DNA from: Deltaproteobacteria bacterium
GTDB lineage: Bacteria; Desulfobacterota; Binatia; UBA9968
DNA: 5,445 bases
Direction of reading: 5' to 3'
Assembly (NCBI GenBank): GCA_020027655.1
Contig: JAHKKJ010000307.1
Coordinates: 1 to 5,445, forward strand
Both the position numbers and the translations under genes were made by a program. Under the pieces are notes generated by a model. The model was not told where the DNA came from, did no database searches, and saw only the letters and a program-made list of their open reading frames with translations. Positions 1-5,445 of this stretch are shown piece after piece. Each line of letters opens with the position of its first letter. The first letter of the stretch is position 1.

Positions 1-198
1 AGAAGCCCGGTCTCGTTGGACCCTCGGCCCCGGATCAGCATCTGATCTCTACTGTTACGGGCACTCACATGGCCTGTGGTTTCTTTGAAGAGTCCGAGTT
101 TAGCGAGAATGCGGCACGACAGCGCCACCTTTCGCGCTAGAGAAGCGTTCTTCTTCACCGATAATCTGCCTACGTTTGGAAAACCGAACCGAACTCGG
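1..198. other. Left-edge stretch with no supported gene
   Basis: No reading frame here has recognisable protein similarity. On the minus strand, an open frame could begin at a GTG (66-68) or an ATG (39-41) and run off the left edge. It would be the next gene downstream of the VOC gene on that strand, but only 13 codons follow the ATG, and it has no clear ribosome binding site. On the plus strand a frame is open from 3 to a TAG at 138-140, also unrecognised. A short perfect inverted repeat, GATCAG-CAT-CTGATC, lies at 33-47. I see no tRNA-like fold and no rho-independent terminator for the VOC gene. Confidence 0.3.
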
Positions 199-609
199 TT
201 AGCTGATTCTTTGAGAGCTCAGCTGAGGTTCGTACAACATCTGAATCACGATCCCGTCCGGGTCGGCGCAGTAAAAGGACGCGCTGCCGTCACGATGGAT
301 TTTGAAAGGGTGAACGATCTTCACGCCTTTCGCCTGGAACTCTTGCTCTAGCTCTTTGACCCGCTCGATAGTCTCGACGACGAAGCCTAAATGATCAAGC
401 TGCCGCTCCACAGCGCTCATCGCAAAGTTCTCTGACACTTCATGGAGCGCAATATTGTCGCAGCCGGACGAAAGATAAACGTTTTGCGGGTCCGGCTCCC
501 AGACAACCTTCATGCCGAGAGTATCTTGATAGAAGCTCTTGGACCGCGCTACGTCTCTGACCTTGAGGGCGATATGGCGCATCCCATTCAGTCCAGTAAT
601 ACGGGTCAT
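199..609 (-). CDS. VOC family (glyoxalase/bleomycin-resistance fold) protein, complete, 136 aa
   Basis: This is a small cytosolic metalloprotein of the vicinal oxygen chelate superfamily, which includes glyoxalase I, methylmalonyl-CoA epimerase, extradiol dioxygenases and fosfomycin-resistance enzymes. The two beta-alpha-beta-beta-beta modules are visible. The first begins near residue 10 (MRHIALKVRDVARSKSFYQD, then LGM). The second begins near residue 71 (LDHLGFVVE) and ends with the typical DPDG turn at 116-119. Likely metal ligands by position are His12, His56 or Glu57, His73 and Gln123. The last is usually Glu in the family (DPDG..IE), so Gln there is a small oddity. The 136-residue length is normal for a single-domain member. 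The ATG at 609 fits relatives that start a few residues before the first strand; Met10 is an alternative start. The ribosome binding site is weak. The gene diverges from the radical SAM gene. Family assignment is firm, but substrate and reaction cannot be read from the sequence. Confidence 0.88.
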   Translation of the reverse strand: MTRITGLNGMRHIALKVRDVARSKSFYQDTLGMKVVWEPDPQNVYLSSGCDNIALHEVSENFAMSAVERQLDHLGFVVETIERVKELEQEFQAKGVKIVHPFKIHRDGSASFYCADPDGIVIQMLYEPQLSSQRIS

Positions 610-627
610 GCGCGCTCTATATCACAG

Positions 628-647
628 TGCGTCATAAATGTGACGCA
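628..647. promoter_or_regulatory. Inverted repeat in the divergent VOC / radical SAM gap, possible operator
   Basis: The sequence TGCGTCATAAATGTGACGCA has perfect 7-bp arms around a 6-base centre. It sits in the 89-base gap between the two divergent start codons. A second, overlapping pair, TCACA (622-626) and TGTGA (639-643), is also present. The position suits a site that binds a dimeric regulator of one or both genes. No strong -35/-10 pair is visible on either strand here, so the promoters themselves are not placed. The regulator is unknown. Chance is not excluded, because 7-bp arms with a free centre are not very rare. Confidence 0.35.
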
Positions 648-698
648 ATGGGCAGTCTGCCACTTGCCTGGCACCCGAAAAAGCGGGATAGTTTGCCT

Positions 699-1760
699 AT
701 GAAAGAGGCTCTCTGGTGGCAGACAGAAGACGACGGGAAGATTCTATGCACCCTGTGTCCGCGTTTCTGTCGCTTGGGCGAAGGCCAGGCCGGTTTCTGC
801 TACATCCGTAAGAACGTCGGCGGTAAACTCTATTCGCTCGGCTACGGCACATCCACCGGCTTCGCCATCGATCCCATCGAAAAAAAGCCGTTGAATCATT
901 TCCTGCCCGGAACCGGCGTGTTGAGCTTTGGCACCGCCGGTTGCAATCTCGGCTGTCGCTTTTGTCAGAACTGGAGCATCAGCAAGGCAAAGCTTGACGA
1001 AGCCCATAGTCTAGGCACCAGCCCAAAAAAGGTCGTGCAGCTGGCGATTCGACACCAGGTCCCGAGCATTGCGTTTACTTACAACGATCCCGTGATCTGG
1101 GGGGAATTTGTTATTGATATTTCGCGTCTCGCCCGGGAACAGGGTCTAAAGAGCGTGATGGTTACGGCGGGTTACATCACCCCCGAGGCAAGGCCGGACG
1201 TTTATCGCTACATCGACGCGGCCAATGTGGATCTAAAGGCGTTTACAGAGCGTTTCTATCACAAGATTACATTTTCTCACCTCGATCCGGTGCTCGACAC
1301 CCTCAAGTGGCTCAAAAATGAAACTGACATCTGGTTCGAGATCACAAACCTGATGATCCCTGACGAGAACGATAGTCCCGAAGAAACCCAGCAGCTGTGT
1401 GATTGGGTTTTAAAGAATCTGGGAGATTCGGTCCCGCTTCACTTCACGGCGTTCCATCCAGATTTCCGAATGACGGACAAGCCAAAAACCCCCGCAGCAA
1501 CCTTGAAGCGCGCGCGACAGATCGCGCTTTCCGCGGGTATCAAGTACTGCTATGTGGGCAATGTTTTTGACGATGAGGGACAAACAACCTATTGCCCTGC
1601 ATGCGGCAAAGCGCTCATTCGTCGCTCGTGGCATGACATTCTGGAATACAACCTAGTCGGCGACTCCTGTTCGTGCGGACAAACAATCCCCGGCCGTTTC
1701 GTAGCCCAAGGCTTGGTACCCAAGCCGCGACGAGGCAGAGTTTATTCCCTCGGGTTCTAG
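699..1760 (+). CDS. amrS: AmmeMemoRadiSam-type radical SAM enzyme (AmrS, PFL-activase-like), complete, 353 aa
   Basis: This is a cytosolic radical SAM enzyme. It should bind a 4Fe-4S cluster and cleave S-adenosylmethionine to a 5'-deoxyadenosyl radical. The cluster motif is GCNLGCRFCQNW, with Cys82, Cys86 and Cys89. Before it lies an N-terminal Cys-rich segment (Cys17, 20, 24, 34, in LCTLCPRFCRLGEGQAGFC), as in AmrS and pyruvate formate-lyase activase relatives. The TIM-barrel part follows, with FTYNDP and NVDLKAF. A C-terminal zinc-ribbon-like Cys set (Cys299, Cys302, Cys324, Cys326; YCPACG and CSCGQTIPG) is typical of the AmrS branch. The length is normal. I chose ATG 699 because family members begin with MKEAL-like sequence. 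In-frame ATGs at 627 and 648 would add an unconserved leader and run through the upstream inverted repeat. The ribosome binding site is weak. AmrS is named for its association with Memo and AMMECR1 proteins, and neither is in this window. Its physiological substrate is not well established. A PflA-like activase is the alternative. Confidence 0.9.
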   Translation: MKEALWWQTEDDGKILCTLCPRFCRLGEGQAGFCYIRKNVGGKLYSLGYGTSTGFAIDPIEKKPLNHFLPGTGVLSFGTAGCNLGCRFCQNWSISKAKLDEAHSLGTSPKKVVQLAIRHQVPSIAFTYNDPVIWGEFVIDISRLAREQGLKSVMVTAGYITPEARPDVYRYIDAANVDLKAFTERFYHKITFSHLDPVLDTLKWLKNETDIWFEITNLMIPDENDSPEETQQLCDWVLKNLGDSVPLHFTAFHPDFRMTDKPKTPAATLKRARQIALSAGIKYCYVGNVFDDEGQTTYCPACGKALIRRSWHDILEYNLVGDSCSCGQTIPGRFVAQGLVPKPRRGRVYSLGF

Positions 1761-1802
1761 GACCTCTTTCCTCCTAGCGAAAAAGTCAATTATGTGTTTT
1801 AT

Positions 1803-1808
1803 AAGGAG
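1803..1808 (+). promoter_or_regulatory. Strong Shine-Dalgarno-like AAGGAG without a start codon at normal distance
   Basis: AAGGAG is the only good ribosome-binding sequence before ptsP, but it lies 29 bases ahead of the ATG at 1838. No ATG, GTG or TTG in any frame lies 4-12 bases after it, and the ptsP frame has a TAA at 1802-1804. It overlaps a TATAAG (1800-1805) that could be a weak -10 element, but no matching -35 is visible. It may be a chance match, a ribosome standby site, or part of a promoter. Confidence 0.25.
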
Positions 1809-1837
1809 ATCCTCTATCAACAAATAGCGTCGCATCT

Positions 1838-4237
1838 ATGGCAAAAATCGCAAAACAGCCCGCTAAGTCTTATCCTCACCTCAACATCCTGGAAGATATC
1901 AGTACGTTGATCAGCCATTCGCGCGATCTCCAACAGACCCTCAATAGCATCGTTGCTACGGTGGCGGAACGGATGGAAACCGAAGTTTGTTCCATCTATA
2001 TTCTTGACCGCCAGAACAAACGCCTGACCCTGCGTGCGACCATGGGATTGGACGAGGAGTCCGTGGGCAAGGTGTCCATGGGCACGGGTGAGGGTCTGAC
2101 TGGACTGGTCATCGAACGAATGAAACCGGTGATGGTCGTCGATGCCCTAAAGCATCCGCGGTACAAATACTTTCCGGAAACTCATGAAGAACGTTTTCAC
2201 TCCTTTCTTGGCGTTCCGCTCATCGAACAAAAATTACCGCTGGGAGTCCTGATCGTTCAAACTTCGCGCCGCCGCGAGTTCGCGCGGGATGAAATACGAT
2301 TGCTAACGACGATTTCGGCCCAGGTTTCAAGCATTCTTGTTCAAGCTCGCCTGGCGGATTCGCTGCGGAGCAAAGAGGAGGAACGTAAGGAATATCACAA
2401 ACGTATGGTTGAGGCGCTGCGCAAGCTGCGCTCCTATGAGGGCCGGCGCCGGGAGCGGGCAGCCGGCGCGCACCAACGCTGGCGAGGACGATTAAAGGGT
2501 CTCGCCGCGTCTCCAGGTTTTGGCCGCGGCCGCGCCTACGTTCTCGACCCGCGTATGGAAATCAGCGCCATCCAGAAGAAAAAAGCTAGAAACCCTGAGC
2601 GCGAGATGGAGCGATTCCGCGCGGCAGTCGAAAGAGGCATCGAACAGATAAACGTCGTGAAGCATCGGATGAGCAGTCTCATCTCAAGAGAGGAGGGGGC
2701 GATCTTCGACGTCTACCGGCTCATTCTCGAGGATCCCGCAATTATTCAACAAATCGAGGCTCAAATCCGCAAGGAAAAAGTTGTCGCCGAATATGCCACC
2801 CGGGTCGTGTTCGAGCAATACCTCCAATCGATCGCGCAAATCGAAGATGACTATTTGCGCGAACGAACCGGTGACGTCAAAGACGCGGCACAGAGACTTT
2901 TGGAGAACCTTTCAGGTGCAACTGCTCAGCACATTGAAATTCCCGAAGATGCCGTCTTGGTGGCAGAGGATCTTTCACCGGCCGATCTCAGCATGCTCGA
3001 AGGAGACCGATTTCGCGGCATTGTACTGGCCACGGGCGGCGTAACGACTCATGCATCGATTCTGGCCAAATCCTTCGAGATTCCTAGCGTAGTGGCAATC
3101 GAGAATTTGCTGGAATCAGTGCATCAGGGAGATTCCCTGGTCGTCGATGGTAATGCCGGCGTGGTCTACGTCAACCCCAGCCATGAAATCACGCGCGAAT
3201 ATGATCGGCTGGTGCGTGATTATGCGGCTCTTAATCGCGAGCTGGAGGAACTAAAGGATGAGCCCGCGGAAACTATCGACGGCCACCGGGTCTCGCTCTA
3301 TGCCAATATCGGCCTCTTGAGCGATATTGCTTTTGCGCATATGCACGGAGCCCAAGGGGTGGGACTATATCGCACGGAGATCGCGTTTCTGGCGCATCGG
3401 GATTTTCCCAGCGAAGAAGAGCAATACTCCTTATATAAACGAGTCGTCGAAGGAATGGCAGAAAAACCGGTGACCATCCGCACCCTGGATATTGGCGCCG
3501 ATAAATATCCCTCTTACATACGGAGCCCGAGCGTCGAGCCCAATCCGTTTCTGGGGTGGCGCTCTATTCGTATATCACTCGAGGTCGAAGAGGTCTTCAA
3601 AACCCAGCTAAGAGCGATCCTCAGGGTGGGAGACCTCGGCCGGGTCAGGATGCTCATACCCATGGTATCGAGCCTAGAGGAGATACTCAAAATCAAAGAA
3701 CTAGTAGCGGAAGCGAAGGAGGAACTTCGTCACGAAGGTACGCCCTTCGACCGGCAGATGGAGCTCGGGATTATGGTGGAAGTCCCTTCTGCCGTTCAGC
3801 TCGCTGATCGCTTTCTCCGGGAGGTCGATTTCCTGAGTATTGGCACCAATGACCTGATTCAATACATACTGGCAGTCGATCGGAGCAACCGACGAGTCGC
3901 TGACCTGTACGAGCCGCTGCATCCCGCCGTGCTGGCCGCTTTGCATACGACAATCGAAGCCGGCAAAAAGGAAGGGAAGCGAGTCGGAATGTGCGGCGAA
4001 ATGGCGGGTGATCCGCTTTCTGCTCTGCTGCTATTGGGAATGGGACTTGAAGAGTTCAGTATGGGTTCCCTGTACGTCCCGGTGATCAAGAAAACCATTC
4101 GGTCCATAAGCTACCAGGCGGCGAAATCGGCTGCGCAGATCGTTCTCCAGATGGACACGGTGGGGGAGATCAAGAAGTATCTTTTCGAACAGATGCGCGA
4201 ATTGGGCATGGTGGAGCTCTTAGAGATGTACCATTAA
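1838..4237 (+). CDS. ptsP: GAF-domain PEP-protein phosphotransferase, enzyme I of the nitrogen PTS, complete, 799 aa
   Basis: This cytosolic enzyme autophosphorylates with phosphoenolpyruvate and passes the phosphate to an HPr/NPr protein. In the nitrogen PTS this leads to EIIA-Ntr, a regulatory rather than sugar-uptake chain. Domains in order are: GAF sensor (about 14-170); a charged, Arg/Lys-rich helical linker (about 171-218); the enzyme I N-terminal HPr-binding region (from about 220, GLAASPGFGRGRAYVL); the phosphohistidine swivel domain with active His405 (GGVTTHASILAKS); and the PEP-binding TIM barrel. The barrel keeps Arg512 (GLYRTE), Arg548 (RTLDIGADK), Glu648 (VEVPSA), Asn671-Asp672 (SIGTNDLIQY) and the catalytic Cys719 (GMCGEMAGD). 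Nothing essential appears missing. It is somewhat longer than E. coli PtsP (748 residues), perhaps partly through the linker. The GAF domain separates it from sugar-PTS PtsI. ATG 1838 is the first start after an in-frame stop and lacks a good ribosome binding site. It lies 77 bases after the radical SAM gene on the same strand and may share its transcript. No HPr or EIIA gene is in the window. Confidence 0.96.
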   Translation: MAKIAKQPAKSYPHLNILEDISTLISHSRDLQQTLNSIVATVAERMETEVCSIYILDRQNKRLTLRATMGLDEESVGKVSMGTGEGLTGLVIERMKPVMVVDALKHPRYKYFPETHEERFHSFLGVPLIEQKLPLGVLIVQTSRRREFARDEIRLLTTISAQVSSILVQARLADSLRSKEEERKEYHKRMVEALRKLRSYEGRRRERAAGAHQRWRGRLKGLAASPGFGRGRAYVLDPRMEISAIQKKKARNPEREMERFRAAVERGIEQINVVKHRMSSLISREEGAIFDVYRLILEDPAIIQQIEAQIRKEKVVAEYATRVVFEQYLQSIAQIEDDYLRERTGDVKDAAQRLLENLSGATAQHIEIPEDAVLVAEDLSPADLSMLEGDRFRGIVLATGGVTTHASILAKSFEIPSVVAIENLLESVHQGDSLVVDGNAGVVYVNPSHEITREYDRLVRDYAALNRELEELKDEPAETIDGHRVSLYANIGLLSDIAFAHMHGAQGVGLYRTEIAFLAHRDFPSEEEQYSLYKRVVEGMAEKPVTIRTLDIGADKYPSYIRSPSVEPNPFLGWRSIRISLEVEEVFKTQLRAILRVGDLGRVRMLIPMVSSLEEILKIKELVAEAKEELRHEGTPFDRQMELGIMVEVPSAVQLADRFLREVDFLSIGTNDLIQYILAVDRSNRRVADLYEPLHPAVLAALHTTIEAGKKEGKRVGMCGEMAGDPLSALLLLGMGLEEFSMGSLYVPVIKKTIRSISYQAAKSAAQIVLQMDTVGEIKKYLFEQMRELGMVELLEMYH

Positions 4238-4248
4238 CCTCACGATCC

Positions 4249-4264
4249 GGATGCCGACGCATCC
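4249..4264 (+). terminator. Short hairpin after ptsP, weak terminator candidate
   Basis: GGATGC-CGAC-GCATCC forms a perfect 6-bp stem with a 4-base loop, beginning 11 bases after the ptsP stop codon. No uridine run follows directly; only short T groups occur at 4277-4279 and 4282-4284. It is therefore not a canonical rho-independent terminator. Its place between ptsP and a separate downstream promoter fits a transcript end. Confidence 0.3.
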
Positions 4265-4277
4265 CTTAGGTCGGGGT

Positions 4278-4306
4278 TTGATTTCCTCATCAGAATAGGT
4301 TATAAA
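4278..4306 (+). promoter_or_regulatory. Sigma70-type promoter for the BoxB-like gene
   Basis: A -35 element TTGATT (4278-4283, 4 of 6 to consensus) and a -10 element TATAAA (4301-4306, 5 of 6) are separated by exactly 17 bases, the optimal spacing. Transcription would begin near 4312-4314, giving a leader of about 40 bases before the ATG at 4354. This implies that the BoxB-like gene has its own transcription unit separate from ptsP. It is predicted from sequence only. Confidence 0.6.
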
Positions 4307-4310
4307 ATAA

Positions 4311-4328
4311 TTCGAACGATCGTTCGAA
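4311..4328. promoter_or_regulatory. Perfect 18-bp palindrome over the predicted transcription start, likely repressor operator
   Basis: TTCGAACGATCGTTCGAA is identical to its own reverse complement over all 18 bases. It begins 4 bases after the -10 element and covers the predicted +1, where a bound dimer would block RNA polymerase. Palindromes with GAACG/CGTTC half-sites and almost no spacer are common for TetR/AcrR-family repressors, many of which sense CoA esters or aromatic compounds. That family assignment is an inference. No regulator gene is seen in the window. Confidence 0.6.
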
Positions 4329-4339
4329 CGCTACCAACT

Positions 4340-4345
4340 GAAGGG
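4340..4345 (+). promoter_or_regulatory. Ribosome binding site of the BoxB-like gene
   Basis: GAAGGG lies 8 bases before the ATG at 4354, a normal distance. It decides this start: the next in-frame ATG is codon 72, inside the conserved region. Confidence 0.6.
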
Positions 4346-4353
4346 AATTCGTT

Positions 4354-5445
4354 ATGGTTAAAATCTCTACTTTTGATGATTGGATTGATTACTTTCGCGA
4401 ATGGCAAAAAGATATCGGCTACGATCCGGAACTGCTGGGTGACTATAAGTTCGAAACTAAGCTCGGCGAGTTGCACAGCCCGGAAATTGAGTTCGGAGAT
4501 TTCAGGAGCCAACGTAAATGGGAGCGGATCGGCCAAATCCCAAATCAGTCGATCCGCGATGCTCTAATGAATCTCATCGTTTACCAGGGGGATACCGAGT
4601 TCGCATCGGTGGAGCAGCAAAAGAACCTGCTCGACACGGCGCCCACAGAATATGATCGCCAAGCGCTTGTCCGAGTGAATAGTGAGGAGATGCGCCACGG
4701 GTGGCAGATGTGCTACTTACTGGTTAATTATTTCGGTGATTCTGGAAAACTTGAAGCCCGAAAGCTCCTGGAAAGAAGAGCCTTCAGAGGGGATCGCCTG
4801 CTGGATTCTTTCAATGCGCCGGTTAACAACTGGCTTGACTTTTTTACCTATACGGAATTTGTTGACCGCGATGGTAAGTATCAGTTAACCATGCTGAGCC
4901 ATTCCTCCTTTGCTCCCTTGGCTGAAAGCGTCACGGCAATGCTCAAGGAAGAGTTCTTCCACATGTTTACCGGCCACACCGGCCTAACACGAATTTTAAG
5001 AGCGGGGAAAATCCCTCTTCCAATCGTACAAAAATATTTTAATAAATGGCTATCGACGGCTTACGACCTATTCGGCACGGATCATTCCTCGTCGGCGAAC
5101 TGGTCCTACGTTTGGGGATTGAAGGGAAGATTCGATGAGCACGAGGCCAAGATTCCTGCGGACAAAAACAAATTAAATGACTTAGCCCGCGATCACTATC
5201 TCGCCGAATGCGCTAAGCTTATCGATCAGCTCAACCAGTTGGTTCCCGAAGGACAACCAAAGCTCTATGCTCCGCACCTGAAGTTCAACCGCTCTATCGG
5301 CGAGCATACCTACAGTGTCACGGGTGAGCTATTGTCACCCGAAGGGTACAAGAAACATCTGCCGGAAGTTCTTCCGACTCCTGACGATGAAAGAATATTG
5401 AGCGAAATTATTAGTGGAAAAGACTGGGTTACGCAGATACAAACG
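4354..5445 (+). CDS. BoxB-like di-iron oxygenase (benzoyl-CoA 2,3-epoxidase oxygenase-subunit family), 3' end outside window
   Basis: The frame is open from the ATG to the window edge, giving 364 residues without a stop. The protein matches BoxB, which with the reductase BoxA and oxygen turns benzoyl-CoA into its 2,3-epoxide in aerobic benzoate breakdown. Shared stretches are QGDTEFASVEQQ (78-89), VNSEEMRHGWQMCYLL (109-123), DRDGKYQL (171-178), LKEEFFHMFTGHTG (197-210), DLFG (238-241) and FNRSIG (311-316). The likely iron ligands are Glu82, Glu112, His115, Asp171, Glu200 and His203. Their spacing agrees with the recalled BoxB ligands except for a 2-residue shortening between His115 and Asp171. 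Oddities: about 38 residues fewer before the first ligand than in BoxB, and changes near the iron site (EEFFH for EEAHH, LSHS for LAES). BoxB is about 475 residues, so the missing C-terminus is probably short. A BoxB paralogue acting on another CoA ester is the main alternative, so no gene symbol is given. BoxA and BoxC are not in the window. Confidence 0.85.
   Translation, partial: MVKISTFDDWIDYFREWQKDIGYDPELLGDYKFETKLGELHSPEIEFGDFRSQRKWERIGQIPNQSIRDALMNLIVYQGDTEFASVEQQKNLLDTAPTEYDRQALVRVNSEEMRHGWQMCYLLVNYFGDSGKLEARKLLERRAFRGDRLLDSFNAPVNNWLDFFTYTEFVDRDGKYQLTMLSHSSFAPLAESVTAMLKEEFFHMFTGHTGLTRILRAGKIPLPIVQKYFNKWLSTAYDLFGTDHSSSANWSYVWGLKGRFDEHEAKIPADKNKLNDLARDHYLAECAKLIDQLNQLVPEGQPKLYAPHLKFNRSIGEHTYSVTGELLSPEGYKKHLPEVLPTPDDERILSEIISGKDWVTQIQT

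Noticed and set aside
33..47. GATCAG-CAT-CTGATC inverted repeat as an operator or attachment site
   Set aside because: It is short and at the window edge, with no adjoining gene that can be supported; chance is a sufficient explanation.
201..227. AGCTGA ... TCAGCT and the CTCAGCTGAG palindrome near the end of the VOC gene as a terminator
   Set aside because: They lie inside the coding sequence, and no T run follows in the direction of transcription.
76..351. Plus-strand open frame of 91 codons
   Set aside because: It lies mostly antisense to the well-supported VOC gene, has no family similarity, and its composition is what the opposite strand of that gene would give.
627..698. N-terminal extension of the radical SAM protein from ATG 627 or 648
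   Set aside because: The 24 extra residues do not look like the family, and the DNA overlaps the inverted repeat. Family members start at the MKEAL-like sequence found at 699.
442..702. Plus-strand open frame of 86 codons
   Set aside because: It is antisense to the VOC start region and runs through the divergent gap, with no recognisable domain.
1757..1777. Inverted repeat CTAGGA ... TCCTAG around the radical SAM stop codon as a terminator
   Set aside because: The stem is only 6 bp and AT-containing, the loop is 9 bases, and it is followed by an A run rather than a T run.
3298..4107. Several minus-strand open frames of 60-82 codons inside ptsP
   Set aside because: All lie antisense to conserved PtsP catalytic regions and have no similarity of their own.
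4300..4888. Open frames at 4300-4536 (minus), 4373-4567 (plus) and 4682-4888 (plus)
   Set aside because: They are other-frame shadows of the BoxB-like gene, which continues through the whole region in frame with 4354.

Overview
The window holds four genes, the last running off the right edge. None shows a frameshift, insertion sequence, CRISPR array, tRNA or rRNA. Base composition looks moderate (judged by eye, not counted). The mix is an AmrS-type radical SAM enzyme, a GAF-fused nitrogen-PTS enzyme I and a BoxB-type di-iron oxygenase. This suggests a Gram-negative, possibly uncultured soil or sediment bacterium of a proteobacterial, deltaproteobacterial or related lineage. That assignment is an inference and cannot be settled from these genes.

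Layout: 1-198 has no gene I can support. A small VOC (glyoxalase-fold) protein lies on the minus strand at 199-609. It is transcribed away from a plus-strand radical SAM gene (699-1760), and the short divergent gap carries a 7-bp-arm inverted repeat at 628-647. After 77 bases comes ptsP (1838-4237), a complete 799-residue PEP-protein phosphotransferase with an N-terminal GAF sensor domain. All the catalytic residues I looked for in it are present. ptsP may be co-transcribed with the radical SAM gene, although its start has no good ribosome binding site.

Between ptsP and the last gene is the clearest regulatory element in the window. A well-spaced sigma70-type promoter (TTGATT, 17 bases, TATAAA) is followed at once by a perfect 18-bp palindrome over the predicted transcription start. 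The arrangement looks like a repressor-controlled promoter. It drives a gene starting at 4354 and still open at 5445, whose protein matches the benzoyl-CoA 2,3-epoxidase oxygenase subunit BoxB. All six positions expected to bind the two irons are kept. The N-terminus is about 38 residues shorter than in classical BoxB, and several residues around the iron site differ. It may therefore be a BoxB paralogue with another acyl-CoA substrate.

The genes do not form one obvious pathway. The first three are probably housekeeping or regulatory neighbours. The fourth probably starts a separately controlled catabolic operon beyond the right edge. I see no convincing wholly new system; the BoxB-like gene with its operator is the part most worth following up.
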